From contig JBBPTG010000002.1 in assembly GCA_038093975.1 (NCBI GenBank), positions 1,054,001-1,118,000 on the forward strand: 64,000 bases of DNA. The letters are read 5' to 3'. Positions 23,835 through 34,759 of this stretch are shown here, in pieces. Position numbers and translations under genes: made by a program. The stretch comes from Chalciporus piperatus. Its lineage: Eukaryota > Basidiomycota > Agaricomycetes > Boletales > Boletaceae. The notes under the pieces were generated by a model that was not told the origin of the DNA, ran no database searches, and worked only from the letters and a program-made list of their open reading frames with translations. How positions within the stretch are numbered: the first letter of the stretch is position 1; every line of letters begins with the position of its first letter.

Positions 23835-24621
23835 ATGGCGACGAGCAGCAAGCAACACAAGGCCATCGGCGAAGACCTTTGGAAGGGCCGTACAGAGAAG
23901 ACTGTAAGCTAGAGCTCTACCTCTGCGGATTACGATTGAAGAGGCGACCATGGACTCGGACAGAATGCAGAATTATTCGCACTGACTTATGGCGCTCTCG
24001 TGGTACAGCTGATCCAGGACTACGAGGACTATGCAGAGGTTAACAAACAACTCGAGAAAATGGGGTACAACATAGGGACAAGGCTGATTGAGGATTTCCT
24101 AGCAAGAAGTTCTCTGGGTCGGTGCGCTGATTTCAGGGAAGTCGGAGAGGTGGTGGCCAAAGTGCGTGTCCTCGTGCCCTCGGAGGTTCCGTCGACTTAT
24201 GCCAAGATCGATTCTTAGGTCGGTTTTAAATCCTTCTTGAATATCACCCCAGGGGTCACGCACACCGCACCAACATCAAGACCGAACAGTGTCCAACAAC
24301 AGTCCGCAGTCACTGGCTCATCCTTCACCCTCACCATGGATGAGAACCCCTTAGCAGAGTTTGTTGAGCTTCCAGAAGAGGCTCTCGAAGGCGGTCTATG
24401 GTTTAGCAATGTATTGTGCGGCGTACTCAGAGGGGCGTTAGAGATGGTGAGTATAGGTCCACCCTTCCGAAAGACGCGTCGTACACCTTATCGCTATGCA
24501 GGTGCAAATGCAGGTACAGGTTGAATTTCTGTCGGACGTTCTACGGGGCGACGAAAGCACGGAAATTCGTGTCACATTGTTGAAGTACCTGGAAGAGGAA
24601 GTGCCTGTAGGAGATGATTAG
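23835..24621 (+). CDS. BET3: TRAPP complex subunit BET3 (TRAPPC3)
   Basis: Core subunit of the TRAPP tethering complex, acting in ER-to-Golgi and Golgi traffic as part of the Ypt1/Rab1 exchange factor. Exon 1 is 23835-23903 ([20 protein letters not shown]). The next exon starts [20 protein letters not shown] and runs to [20 protein letters not shown]. After an intron come [13 protein letters not shown] and [20 protein letters not shown], then [15 protein letters not shown]. The stop is the TAG ending at 24621. The conserved Cys that is palmitoylated in the family is in LGRCADF. Length is about 200 residues, as expected. Confidence 0.93.
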
Positions 24622-24772
24622 ACTCACCTGTATTTCTAGACCTGCACTGCAAACTAGGCAAGTGCTCATCCAACTGAAACTTCCGTTATTGTTCTTGTGA
24701 GGCCGACTAGATGAGATTCGACAAAAACCTCGATAATATAGATATAATACGTGTGACGAGCCAACAACCTGT

Positions 24773-25327
24773 TCAGCCGAAGCGGTTGATCCGGTTGAGC
24801 TTCCTCGCCGTCTTGGCATTGTTTTGTGTGTTCTGTCCTCTGACGGGCAGCCCCATTGCATGCCTCTTCCCCACATAACTTCCAATCATCCTCAAGTGGG
24901 CAATGTTCTCCCTTACAACCCGTCTTGCCTCCGACTCGGTCTTCAAACCCTTCAACGGATCTGGTAAAGGCGATAATGAGTCTTCGATAGCCGCACGACG
25001 AATCTCATCTGCAGGGGTAGAGACGGGGAGAGGCTGAAAGCCTGCCTGGGCGAGCGGCATGCGACGTAATGGAGCTGCGGTGGCAGGGGAGGCAAGGAAG
25101 GACGCGAGTTCGGTGATTTGGGTCGGTGTGAGGTCCCCAACCTTTTGGGTGTCGTGAATTTGTATTCGTGCGCAAATCATGTGGGCTGTTTTGAGCCCTA
25201 CACCGTAGAACTTGGTCAATTCTCGCTGGTAGCGGTGTCAGCGCAATAGAACGACCTTTACGATGGGACATGAGCGTACCCTTGCTATCTTGAAGTCACG
25301 CAGCATCACCCCGAGGACGTGAACCAT
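24773..25327 (-). CDS. Mitochondrial small-subunit ribosomal protein uS13m
   Basis: Organellar uS13, found in the head of the small ribosomal subunit. The start at 25327 gives VHVLGVMLRDFKIAR, spliced through a 5' donor near 25275 to RELTKFYGVGLKTAHMICAR, the typical helix-two-turns-helix. QVGDLTPTQITELASFL-like sequence follows, then RRVVRENIAHLRMIGSYVGK and RHAMGLPVRGQNTQNNAKTA, the conserved uS13 C-terminus. A longer-than-bacterial insert (about 25090-24950) separates the two halves, as is common in fungal mitochondrial copies. It is divergent from XAP5, with 144 bp between starts; that gap contains a short GACGAG repeat at about 25366-25387. Confidence 0.88.
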
Positions 25328-25471
25328 GGCTAGAAGTTATGTAGTGGTGTAGAGTACTGTGACAAGGACGAGGACGAGGACGAGTAGCAAATTTACACTC
25401 CGCGACTTGTTCATTGACGTTGACAACTTGTTCACAACTCACCAACAACTCACCGGGTAGAAACATAGAAT

Positions 25472-26755
25472 ATGTCTACTAGCCAGGCAGAAGGGCGTCG
25501 TCAGGACGATCTCGTCAAACAGCGTCTCCAGAATCGCGAAGAATACGAGCGGCAGAAACAACACCTCATAAATGAAACCGAGAAGTCTCGTCCTTCAGCC
25601 AGCAAATTCGTGGGTCAAAATGACTCGATGGAAGATACGCTCAAGTATAGTACCGTTGGTCTTGTACGCCTGGAGGACTTCCAGCAAAGGAGGAGGGAAT
25701 TAGAGGAAGCGAAGGCTCGGGAGGCGGCGCGAACGAACGAGCTCAAGTAAGTCAACGATTCTGTTGCGGTTCTGGTGGTGCTTCGCTTTGTCGATTGCAT
25801 GATTCGATACGCAAGAAAGGTGACTGATAATACGTGGAGTATTTGTTTAGGGAGGAAACAAGGAAGATCAAGAAGCGTAAGAAAGCAAAGTCGACTCTGT
25901 CGTTTGCCATAGATGAGGAAGAAGGTGATGGGGAGACATCCTCTCGCCAAACTCCAGATGGAGAGAACAGCGAACCTGTAGTTAAACGCCCAAAGTTCGG
26001 CAAGAACCCCAACGTTGACACGTCTTTCCTCCCTGACCGCGAACGCGAAGAGGAAGAAAGGAGGGAAAGAGAGCGACTTCGTAAAGAGTGGCTCCAGAAA
26101 CAGGAGGAGCTGAAAGCGGAGGACATCGAAGTCGTTTACTCCTACTGGGATGGAAGTGGCCACAGGAAATCCGTAATAGTACGTCCTTCGAACTGTCCAC
26201 GGGGTGAAACTTATCATTCGTTATCGTAGTGCAAGAAAGGTGACACGATCAGCGGTTTCCTGGAAAAGTGTCGTCAACAGTTCCCTGAGTTGAGAGGTGT
26301 CAGCGCCGATAATTTGATGTACATAAAGGTAAAGCCTCGTCCACACTCGTCCTTGACATGCCTCAACTCGCGTCCACTTAGGAGGACCTCATAATACCAG
26401 GGGTAAGTATGCGTTTCCAGGTCTGGTCGCAATTGCCGTAGTGCTCAATTATTACAGCACTATACGTTCTATGACTTTATCGTCAATAAGGCTCGGGGGA
26501 AATCAGGGCCCTTATTCAATTTCGACGTGCACGATGATGTCCGGCTTCTCGCTGACGCAACGAAAGAGAAAGACGAATCACATGCCGGGAAAGTAGTGGA
26601 ACGAAGTTGGTACCAAAGGAATAAACACATTTTCCCTGCGTCCCGATGGGAGGTAAGCACTTGATAATTTACTACTCAACTTGAGGGCTGATCGAAACAC
26701 GCGACCCAAGATATACGACCCAGAGATGGACTACGGAAAATACACGATTGCGTAG
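25472..26755 (+). CDS. XAP5/FAM50 family nuclear protein
   Basis: Homologue of FAM50A/XAP5, a nuclear protein linked in other eukaryotes to spliceosome function and, in yeast-like fungi, chromatin. The first exon gives [20 protein letters not shown] and [20 protein letters not shown], a charged coiled coil. A basic nuclear signal-like run follows ([14 protein letters not shown]), then a second coiled coil. The XAP5 core starts at [16 protein letters not shown], continues [20 protein letters not shown] and ends [19 protein letters not shown]. Introns are near 25750-25850, 26170-26230, 26330-26380, 26400-26460 and 26650-26710. The stop is at 26753-26755. Confidence 0.92.
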
Positions 26756-27232
26756 TTTGGTAGATATACCAAAGGAGTTTGCCTTCCGAAATTAGAGTCT
26801 GGTGGATGGGCGACGTTGATGTGTGTATCTTTACTCCTCCATTGGAACGCACGATTAGCGCGGTATCGTAGATTCGCCGGATCCATGTCTTTGATGAACG
26901 TTTGAACGTGCGTCCATTCACTTATCGACGTTGCTCCAGGATCAACCAGAGTCTCATCAGAAGTAATGAATAATATCTGGATTTCGGCGTTTCTTTAGCA
27001 TGGTCTCCGCTCCAGCTCCCCATTCCTGTCCTCTCTCCCGCACTTCTGAGTAGTGCTAAATGGTCGTGGCAGTACTCGCGTCTCGAGGTATGATCTTGAT
27101 GTGTACCCTAGATCCTCCCAGGTTGATGTGAAAGCAATTGGTACACGACTATACTGTAAGAGCAGAACTTGACGACAAAACTCTCCCTTGTGTCATCATA
27201 TCCGTGACCAGGATGAAAAATAGAAAAAGTAA
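26756..27232. other. Intergenic between XAP5 and tRNA-Phe
   Basis: About 480 bp that should hold the XAP5 3' UTR. Near the right edge, a run of five A at 27224-27228 is the Pol III stop signal (T5) for the minus-strand tRNA. I see no gene. Confidence 0.5.
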
Positions 27233-27316
27233 TGCCAGGACCGTGGATTGAACACGGGACCTCCAGAAACCGTGGTAAACTTCAGTCTGTTGCTCTCCCA
27301 GCTGAGCTATCCCGGC
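27233..27316 (-). tRNA. tRNA-Phe (GAA) with an 11-nt intron
   Basis: The minus strand folds as a tRNA with acceptor arms GCCGGGA and TCCTGGC, D-arm box TAGCTCAGCTGGGAGAGC and T-arm GTGTTCAATCCAC. The anticodon loop is CTGAAG, giving anticodon GAA. Eleven bases (TTTACCACGGT) follow the base after the anticodon, the normal position 37/38 for a nuclear tRNA intron; removing them gives exactly the intronless copy at 61669-61741. A T5 terminator follows at once. The A and B boxes lie inside the gene. Confidence 0.93.
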
Positions 27317-27729
27317 GATGTTTAGTCTCTGCTCAGTGTTCTTCTGACCAGCTCAATCATTTTTAAGCCTAATTGTGGCTGCAACCCCTGAGTACATGGT
27401 TGGTCAGAATGAGGAGCCTGAGATGGAGCGAGGCGCACTTGAATGTACTACTGCAGGCCCGCCTACTATCAAACAACTTCGCGACAAGAGAAAAGGGAAA
27501 TGTGATTGGCATTTCCTACATGTACATGTTAATATAATGGAGGGTTCTTGTTTCACGATTATGGACTCGAAGCCCATGAGTATGTTGCTATGATACATTT
27601 GGAAAATGTGAATCTAATTTATGAATTGATAACTTGAGTGTTGTGTTTTTTTTCGCCATGGATAGATAAGGAGTAGGGACCGTCAGTCGAATAATCAAGG
27701 TGCGGGGGCCTCGGGTAATCGCAGACGCA
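27317..27729. other. Intergenic between tRNA-Phe and the carrier gene
   Basis: About 410 bp with the 5' flank of the tRNA and the 3' flank of the carrier gene. A 72-codon open frame (27375-27593) shows no recognisable motif and I do not call it. Confidence 0.5.
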
Positions 27730-29206
27730 TCAGGGTAAGTGGTCGATATAATGTGACGTGGCATCGAAGAAAGTCCACAAGAGTCCGTGTGTAGTGATGC
27801 TGCGCACCGCGCTCACACCGAGACCTTGGTATATCCGTGCTATACCAGCAAGCACCGGTTTGGGGTCCTTTGGGTCCGGACCTAGTGATGGATGAGTAAA
27901 ATATAGGGTATGAAAAGTATTCGAACGTACCCCGTACAAGCCGACGGAGGGTTTCCCGTACTCCTCTCGGCGGGCTGCCAGCCAAGGCACGTTGTTGGAC
28001 TTTGGTCTTGACCCTAGAAGAAGCGATCACTTTATCAGTACTACAAGGGGTGCCTCGGCGAAAACGATCTTACACGTCAAGGGGATAAATCATTGCCCAA
28101 GAAGTGACACCAGCGAGTGAGCCGCATACAAAAGGGATCAAAGAAGGGGGTATTGGTAACCAGGGGGGCGTCGGACCTTGCTCCCCTGAGCGTTGTCGAC
28201 CGAGAAGGTGACGCATCGCGTCATACTCGAAAAAATAAAGCGCTGTTCCAGCCGTATCACGCACTGTGAACAAGAAAACATTCAGTCATATCACAAGGAC
28301 AAAAGAGGGCCACGAACAGAAATGCAGTCGGAAACCGATGTAAAGTCCAGACAAGCCATTCGCCCTAAAGATGTCGCGAACAGCCTCTAGAGTACCCGGT
28401 GCCTTCGCTAGGTGGACCCCCTTGCTCTGAGCAATGCTGTACTCCAATTGCCTGCGAACCTGGCATCCTGGGTGTTAGAATTTCTGTAGTCTCAGACGTG
28501 CTGATCATCATACCTTTACAAGCTCAAATGCTGATGAATCAAAAGTTGGTGAACCATTAGTCGAAATGAAGTGGTTAACGCACGCGCACTCCCGAAGGAA
28601 ATCAAAGATCCAGATAGTGCACCACTGATACCCCCAGCAACCGCAGCATCAGATGTCTTATTGCGAGTGAAATAGTTGTTTTGACGACAATATTCCTTCG
28701 TGTCACTGTATATGGTGAAGGAGGCAGCACCTCCAAGAGTCTCGGTACGAAAGACGGGATTATCCAGCCAATGTGAACTCACGGACGAATGATATCGTGA
28801 TGACAGGTATCCATAGCCCACGGTAAAACCCTTTCACGCCTTCCTCCCGATAGACCAGTCCCGCTAGTTTTGGAACAGAGACTCGTGTCTTAGTGGTTTG
28901 TAACCGCGACTTCAGGGAATCCAACTAGGGATATTTGTTGTCATGAAGCATCCGGATCTTGACAGGCAATCAAAACATACCGGATACCCTGCAATCGTGG
29001 ATATATAGCTGGCCGAGAGAGCACATACTACGGACTTGTTCCCTTGGCACGAGTTAGGTGCGATATCAAGCGGACTCTGGGCGAAGCATACGTTTCAGAG
29101 CATCGTTCAATGTCACGCTATCAAACCAGGGATTTTGTGGCGTTCTGGCGGACGTCTGAGCGGATGAGGGAAGGTCACGAAGAAGTCGAACGTTACCTAG
29201 TTCCAT
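27730..29206 (-). CDS. Mitochondrial carrier (SLC25) family protein
   Basis: A predicted inner-membrane solute carrier with three repeat units. The proposed start is ATG at 29204-29206, in a tiny first exon joined from a gtaacg donor to GNKSVVCALSASYISTIAGY. The first signature, PLDSLKSRLQ, fits Px[DE]xx[KR]. Then come YREEGVKGFYRGLW, AASFTIYSDTKEYCR, the second signature region (ELVKVRRQLEYS) and SLAGVTSWAMIYPLDVVKTK as the third, followed by QGLGVSAVRSITTHGLLWTF. The ending is FDATSHYIDHLP. The substrate cannot be told from sequence alone. The first exon is an inference; the rest is well supported. Confidence 0.82.
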
Positions 29207-29511
29207 CCATGGAGCGCAGATCAAGGCCGGACTTGTTGCAAAGCCCAGTCTCATACGCTCTGCGCGTCAGCTATGATTTGCCAGACGTGTCCGTTTGCGG
29301 GTCTCGTAAAGGATGAGGGAGGAATGGACAGGGTAGTGAATAGGGTCCGCCCACCGACCGCTTCTTTGATCTTAATTTGCTTCGAAGACGGTCATTTGCC
29401 CAAACTTGCCAAATTCGGATCCAACTTTTCTGACGCGGTTTCACACTGGAGAAACCTCATGACCTCTTTACGCTCTGTACAAAAACGTGAAGACCGTATC
29501 TACATTGCACA
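29207..29511. other. Intergenic: carrier promoter and RRN6-like 3' flank
   Basis: About 305 bp between two minus-strand genes. It should contain the carrier promoter. Open frames here on the plus strand are antisense chance frames. I see nothing else. Confidence 0.45.
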
Positions 29512-32500
29512 TCAGAACCCCCCCATGCGTTTCTTGACAAGTTTCTTTCCTCCGGCAACTGGTCGACCGCCGAATGGACCAGGAAGAACCTGGGTGCTCA
29601 TCACCGGCTCTTGCGAGAACTCGTCATAACTGGGTTCAATTTGCTTCTGCGAATTTGTCCAGGTTTGACTCTGGGCCACCATTGGTGGCCGCTGGACAGT
29701 CTGGACAACCGGAGGTTGTGTCGGTTGCGTTGCCGCGATGACAACAGGGGGTACTTGCGTCTTTCGAGCAGGGGCCAACCCACCCGGTAGACTCCTGTAG
29801 GATGGGGTGGGTTGTGTGTCAAGGTCTGCGACCCCATATGGATCATGGTAGGTGTAGTTCTGGGGGTCCGTTCCTACTTCCCACTCAGCGAGCAGGAGTC
29901 GGACTCCGAGTGGACTAGAAACAGGCACATCTTCCCTGCTCTCCTCCTGATCCCTGTCCACATAGTGCTCAACTCCAAGCTTGCGAACTGGCAAAAAGTA
30001 ACCAAATTCGACTTCAGGGGGTTCGTCACTGTAGGATATCCCCTTGTTAGCCCGTGTTATGGTGTCCGGCGCTTCGGAAGAAGTGCGGGGTTGGGTGAAT
30101 GGTTGGGCGGAGTACACATTGTTTGACAGAGCCAGGTCTAGAACTAGATGCTCCCGAGCTTCTGTCTCACGTCGCATTCTAGGGGCATCGGATGTCTCAT
30201 GTGCCGGCGCGAGATCCAGTGCCTTGAGACGTTCGTTCAAAGCGGACCAATCGCCAGGCTGGTGGTAGAAAGGGGAGACTTTCGTGTTGTGGACGTTGTA
30301 ATGCCACGAAGCTGGACCGGCGAGCGTTGTAGGGAGAAGATCGCCGCGCATCAAAGCGCGAAAACCTCGCGTCGAATTGATGTTGACACCCGTAAGAAAG
30401 TCTGCCTGTGAGGGCAGCCTGTTTGCACCTTCTGTGCGAAACGCGATATCAAATCTGGTGAAAAATATGTCAAGGTACCATTGAGCATGGAAGTCATAGT
30501 CATACGTTGTTAGCATGTTCTCGACAGATTGCTCGTTTTCCTGCCAAAAGTTGGGTAGTCGAGCCAACGTGTCGTCGGACGCTGTCCTGTCTTCATCTTC
30601 TTGGTCCTCGTTTGTAACCGCGAATATCTCTATGCTGACCTTCAGTGTCCATCTTGCGCAGAGAGTGGATGACGAACCTTCGTAAGCACCACGAACATTC
30701 ACCTCGGTAGAGTATCGTCCTCCGGCTGGACCGAAGTCCGTCTGGAACTCTTTAGCCAAGTTGTCCAGTCTCTGAACGTCTTCATTCCACCGATGAGTAA
30801 CACGGGGTTGCGGTTCAAGTTCAAGTTCAAGTTCATTTTCATCCGGTCGAAGGAGGCGGATGTCTTGTCGACGAATGCTCCCACATTGACACAGTCGAAG
30901 CAGTGATAGCTCCATTCCCGAGGGCGACACAAGCAACCCGTGTCCATTGTAGATCATTCCCATGGGATCATCATGGGGCAAACAAGCTGGAGTAGAGTTG
31001 CAGTGGAGAAGACCGGTAGGGCCTCTGTTGACGTCGTAAACAGTGACAAGGCCATTTTTCCGTGACGCCAGCAACGATAAGCAAGCTAGAAACGTACAAG
31101 TGAGCGTGCCTGCCATAAGATCTCAAAAGAAGACGTACTGCCACCCGAGTTGCCCGACAACACTCTGAGAGTTCGATCGAAGCTTCGGTAATGCTTAAAG
31201 CTTAGTAGGGGCCGTTTGAGGAAACGATTGTCGAGCCATATTATGTCGGAAGTCGTTGCAGCGCGACCGATGTGATCGTGCATTGGACTCTCGAAGGATG
31301 TCACGATTGCATTCGAATTTTCGGGAACAAAGACGTCAACAGCGGAGGTACTCGACTGCGAAGCCAAAGTCAGCTACCGTCCACGAGAACCGACAGGGGG
31401 CCGATTGCATACCCTGAAATCAATGTGCTTGACACCTTGACGGGACGCAAGGAAGCACTCGTCTATCCGGTTGGTAATACCAAGCTGCCAAAAGTAATCG
31501 TCACTGCTGGTTTCGTTGGTCCTAATCAACTGCCTAGCGAAATATAAGTTGGGCGATAGAAAAGAGCGGCACGACTGTCTGTCACATACATGGCCTTCCT
31601 ACCTTGATTGTACTTGTATACTGTTCCATCCCGATTGACCACGAGGATGTCAGGACCAGCAGCCAAGATTCTGGAATCCACAATTGGAATGTCGCCAGTG
31701 TCCGATCTCGTGATATCGAGTTCTCTCGTGACCATCGACCGCACTCCCTCTTGCTGAGCGACAAGGCGAAGGAGAGATACTGAGGTATGTGTACGGACTA
31801 AAAGCGCGCAGAAGGGAGTCGCAATCCATTCAGAAGGCGCGATCGCAGAAGATACCTGCAGAATTGGCGTCTCAAATGCAAAAGATGGCAATCCAGACGG
31901 ACAGAACGATGCATGCCCTGGCTGGTCTGAACCGAATTCGGATATATCTGAGAGATATTGAGCGTATGATCGCAAACATAGGATCGTCCTTACTGAGTTC
32001 CCAACCGAGTTGACCCATAGGAAATGCGACCATTGACCTATTCTGGGTATGATGCGAGGGTAAAATCTCCAGCAGATTCCCAAGTAAAGGATCGAATGAT
32101 TCAAGGCGGCGCGTTTCGTTACCCTCAGCGTCCAGCATACCTCCCAACAGTTCACCAGGAAAATCGACATCCGGAAAGTAGGACCGAAGGTATTGCAGCT
32201 AGATGACACTCCCATCAGTTCTTCATCATCAAGAAAGATTACTTACCCCTTTCTCAGAGCGTTTGCGAACAGAATGTTCGCGTACATTGACCGGGGGAGG
32301 ACGAGTTTCGGGAAAGATTTTGGTTGGCTGGTCCAGGGGTGCCCACCTATCTGGAACACGAATTAACACAGAATAAAACGGATTGAACCGACGTACTACG
32401 TGAAGTGTCGACAGCAGTTGCCCATCGTAGCTGGCCACCTTCCGAGACCAAGCTGGCTCTACCGATAGCCCCGTGCTCTATGTGAGGCCATTGCCAGAAG

Positions 32501-32697
32501 CTCGAATCTTGCCGGAGCTCTTTAGTCTTTCCCTTGGCGTCTAATTCGTCTGGGGGTTGTGTTTTATCTCGTGCTTCATGTCCAGGCCAATGTTCCATTC
32601 CATCTGAGCATTCGAGATAGATTGGTAGTGACTTGAACTTGGAAATCGGACACTCACTTAACTCCGCCGAAAAAGGAAATACTTGAAGCTTCAACAT
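29512..32697 (-). CDS. RRN6-like RNA polymerase I core factor subunit
   Basis: Best read as an RRN6-family protein, a beta-propeller subunit of the Pol I core factor that recruits the polymerase to the rDNA promoter. The start at 32697 gives [12 protein letters not shown], spliced (gtgagt donor) to [28 protein letters not shown] is the N-terminal box. Middle exons hold [33 protein letters not shown] and [20 protein letters not shown], with propeller-like blades. The last exon (31116-29512) is helical and ends with [20 protein letters not shown] and MGGF, the basic tail typical of RRN6. Function rests on this tail and the overall plan; the family is divergent, so confidence is moderate. Confidence 0.65.
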
Positions 32698-32732
32698 TTT
32701 CTGTCGCAACTTCAAGTGCTCAAACTCGGACG
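32698..32732. promoter_or_regulatory. Very short divergent spacer: RRN6-like / uL3m
   Basis: The two start codons (minus 32697, plus 32733) are only 35 bp apart. The 5' UTRs must be extremely short, or the two transcripts overlap at their 5' ends. Promoter elements may lie inside the coding parts. Seen from the coordinates; regulation is inferred. Confidence 0.5.
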
Positions 32733-33902
32733 ATGCTCAGACTCTGGACGCTCTCGCAAAATCCATACCTGACACTACGGCAATGCAAGCAGATTTATAG
32801 CACAGCTGTAAGGTTTGCGCAAGCTGCACCATCGGACGCGTCGAGCTCTGCAGTCACGCCTAAATGGACACCAAACTCTATACGAACGGGACTTGTTGCA
32901 CGGAAACGCGGCATGACTGTCCTATGGGACAACAATGGTGTACGCGTCCCAGTGACAGTTCTCCAGGTAAGCCTATCGATGTTTGCGTTGAGTTCGCTGC
33001 TGAGTGTGTTATAGCTGGAGAACTGCCAAGTCACAGCCAACATAGAGTACAAACGACCAGACCGGACCGTGTACCACGCTGTTCAAGTAGCCGCTTCTGA
33101 CCGTCCACAAAAAACTACGACAAACCAGATGAAAGGACACTTCCGAAAAGCCGGGATCTCACCCAAGTACATTGTGAAGCAATTTCCAGTGACACCAGAC
33201 GCACACGTCCCGGTTGGTAAGTCTCCGAATATTACTCTCGCCAGCGAAAACGATTAAACTCCCAAAAGGCACGACCTTGTCAGCTGTTCACTTCGTCCCG
33301 GGACAGTACGTCGATGTAATAGCAAACTCGTACGTAATCCCGTCCTTTGCACCCCCACGTATACACTGAAACTGACGACCTCCCAGTATCGGAAAAGGCT
33401 TCCAAGGCACCATGAAGCGCTGGAACTTCAAAGGCCTGCGAGCCAGTCATGGTGTGTCCGTATCACACCGTTCTGCAGGGGCTACTGGTGCCCACCAGGT
33501 TTGTGATACTCCACTTGTGGTACTTAGAACCACTAAATGCGCGTCATCAAGGATCCTGGTCGTGTCTGGCCTGGGAAGAAGATGGCAGGTCGGCTCGGGG
33601 GCAAGCGCATCACTTCTCAAAACCTCACCGTAATGCGGGTGGATGGCACACTGGACTTGATATTCGTCAAGGGTGCCGTCCCGGGGGTAGACGATGCTCA
33701 GGTCATGATCCGCGATGCCAAGAAGGGGATGCTCAGCGTGGCTCAAGCTCATCAAGCTAAAGGCGAGTTTGAGCAGGTCTTACCGAAAGGGGTGGAAGAC
33801 CTTCCCTTCCCAGCTGGCACGAAGGAAATGGCCAATAAACTTCCACCAGTCATCGAAGCCCTTTCGAAGCGTGTTACCAACCCTTTCGTCCCTAGAGAGT
33901 AA
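32733..33902 (+). CDS. Mitochondrial large-subunit ribosomal protein uL3m
   Basis: Mitochondrial uL3 (yeast MRPL9 counterpart). The start at 32733 gives an Arg/Ser/Ala-rich N-terminus that looks like a mitochondrial targeting signal. The body reads [20 protein letters not shown], then [20 protein letters not shown] across an intron. [20 protein letters not shown] is the uL3 signature, followed by [20 protein letters not shown] and an exon beginning [20 protein letters not shown]. The last exon ends [10 protein letters not shown]. Five introns or so; all joins keep frame with the family. Confidence 0.93.
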
Positions 33903-34759
33903 TGTCTGTTTATAATTGCAGCTAATCTTAGTTTCATCTCAACTGAGCTGGACTCTTGAATCGCAAGAATCACACAGGACGGTCACCGACATTGTTTTCC
34001 CTGGTTGTCCTATGCATGGGAGCAGTAACTCGAGAAGATATTGCAAGAACTCAATGTTGCGACGCGGCCCAAGAGTTCCCTACAGTTCCGGATCTCTCGG
34101 CTGCAATGCTCTCAATCCAAGCAGACAGTAAGACTGATGATACAACATGGCGTAAGAACGAATCACGGACCCTACGCGAAGTCTGAACTTGTGCTCGGGC
34201 ACGCCGGACTTCCATACTATGGCTGGCATAGTGACTTGCGTCATTGAATGTTTCGAATAATCATCTGTCCTCGGAATTTTAATTGATAGGTGCATTCCGT
34301 CCAATGTCCCCTCGTGTCACTTGACTAAACATTTCGGCTAACTAGTCGCTTCTGCGTTGACTCGCCGACTGAGGCAATGCAGTTGGCGCAGCTACATCGG
34401 TCGAGCAGCATAGTCACGTAACGCTTTTGACGAGTCTTTTGGCATGATTTGTGAGCTCTGATTGGTTGACTCTTCACAAATAAGGGAATTACCTGATGCT
34501 CTAGCCATAAAGAAAAACGGGCACGAAAAGTTTCGAGTTTCTCGGCAGGCTGATGTAGGAATATCTGAACAGTTGTGTGAAGGATCAGTTTCCCCGGCGA
34601 CTGTAGCGAAGCGCCTCCGGTTCGCAGACACATTTTCCCATCAGGTTCCCTTTTAGCCTTGTTGAGGCCACTATGAAACGCTTCACTTTTAAGTCAGGCT
34701 TGAAGGCCTAATGACTGCCAATCCCCTTCATTTCTTACACGCGTTGTCCTGCTGGATCC
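33903..34759. other. Intergenic between uL3m and the DUF6533 gene
   Basis: About 860 bp without a supported gene. Several open frames of 60-100 codons occur on both strands, but none has a recognisable motif or splice plan. It should hold the uL3m 3' UTR and the promoter of the next gene. Confidence 0.5.

Noticed and set aside
25366..25387. GACGAG short tandem repeat as a possible regulatory array
   Set aside because: Only about three imperfect units; simple-sequence chance is more likely.
27375..27593. 72-codon plus-strand frame between tRNA-Phe and the carrier
   Set aside because: No motif, no splice partners, and short enough to be chance.
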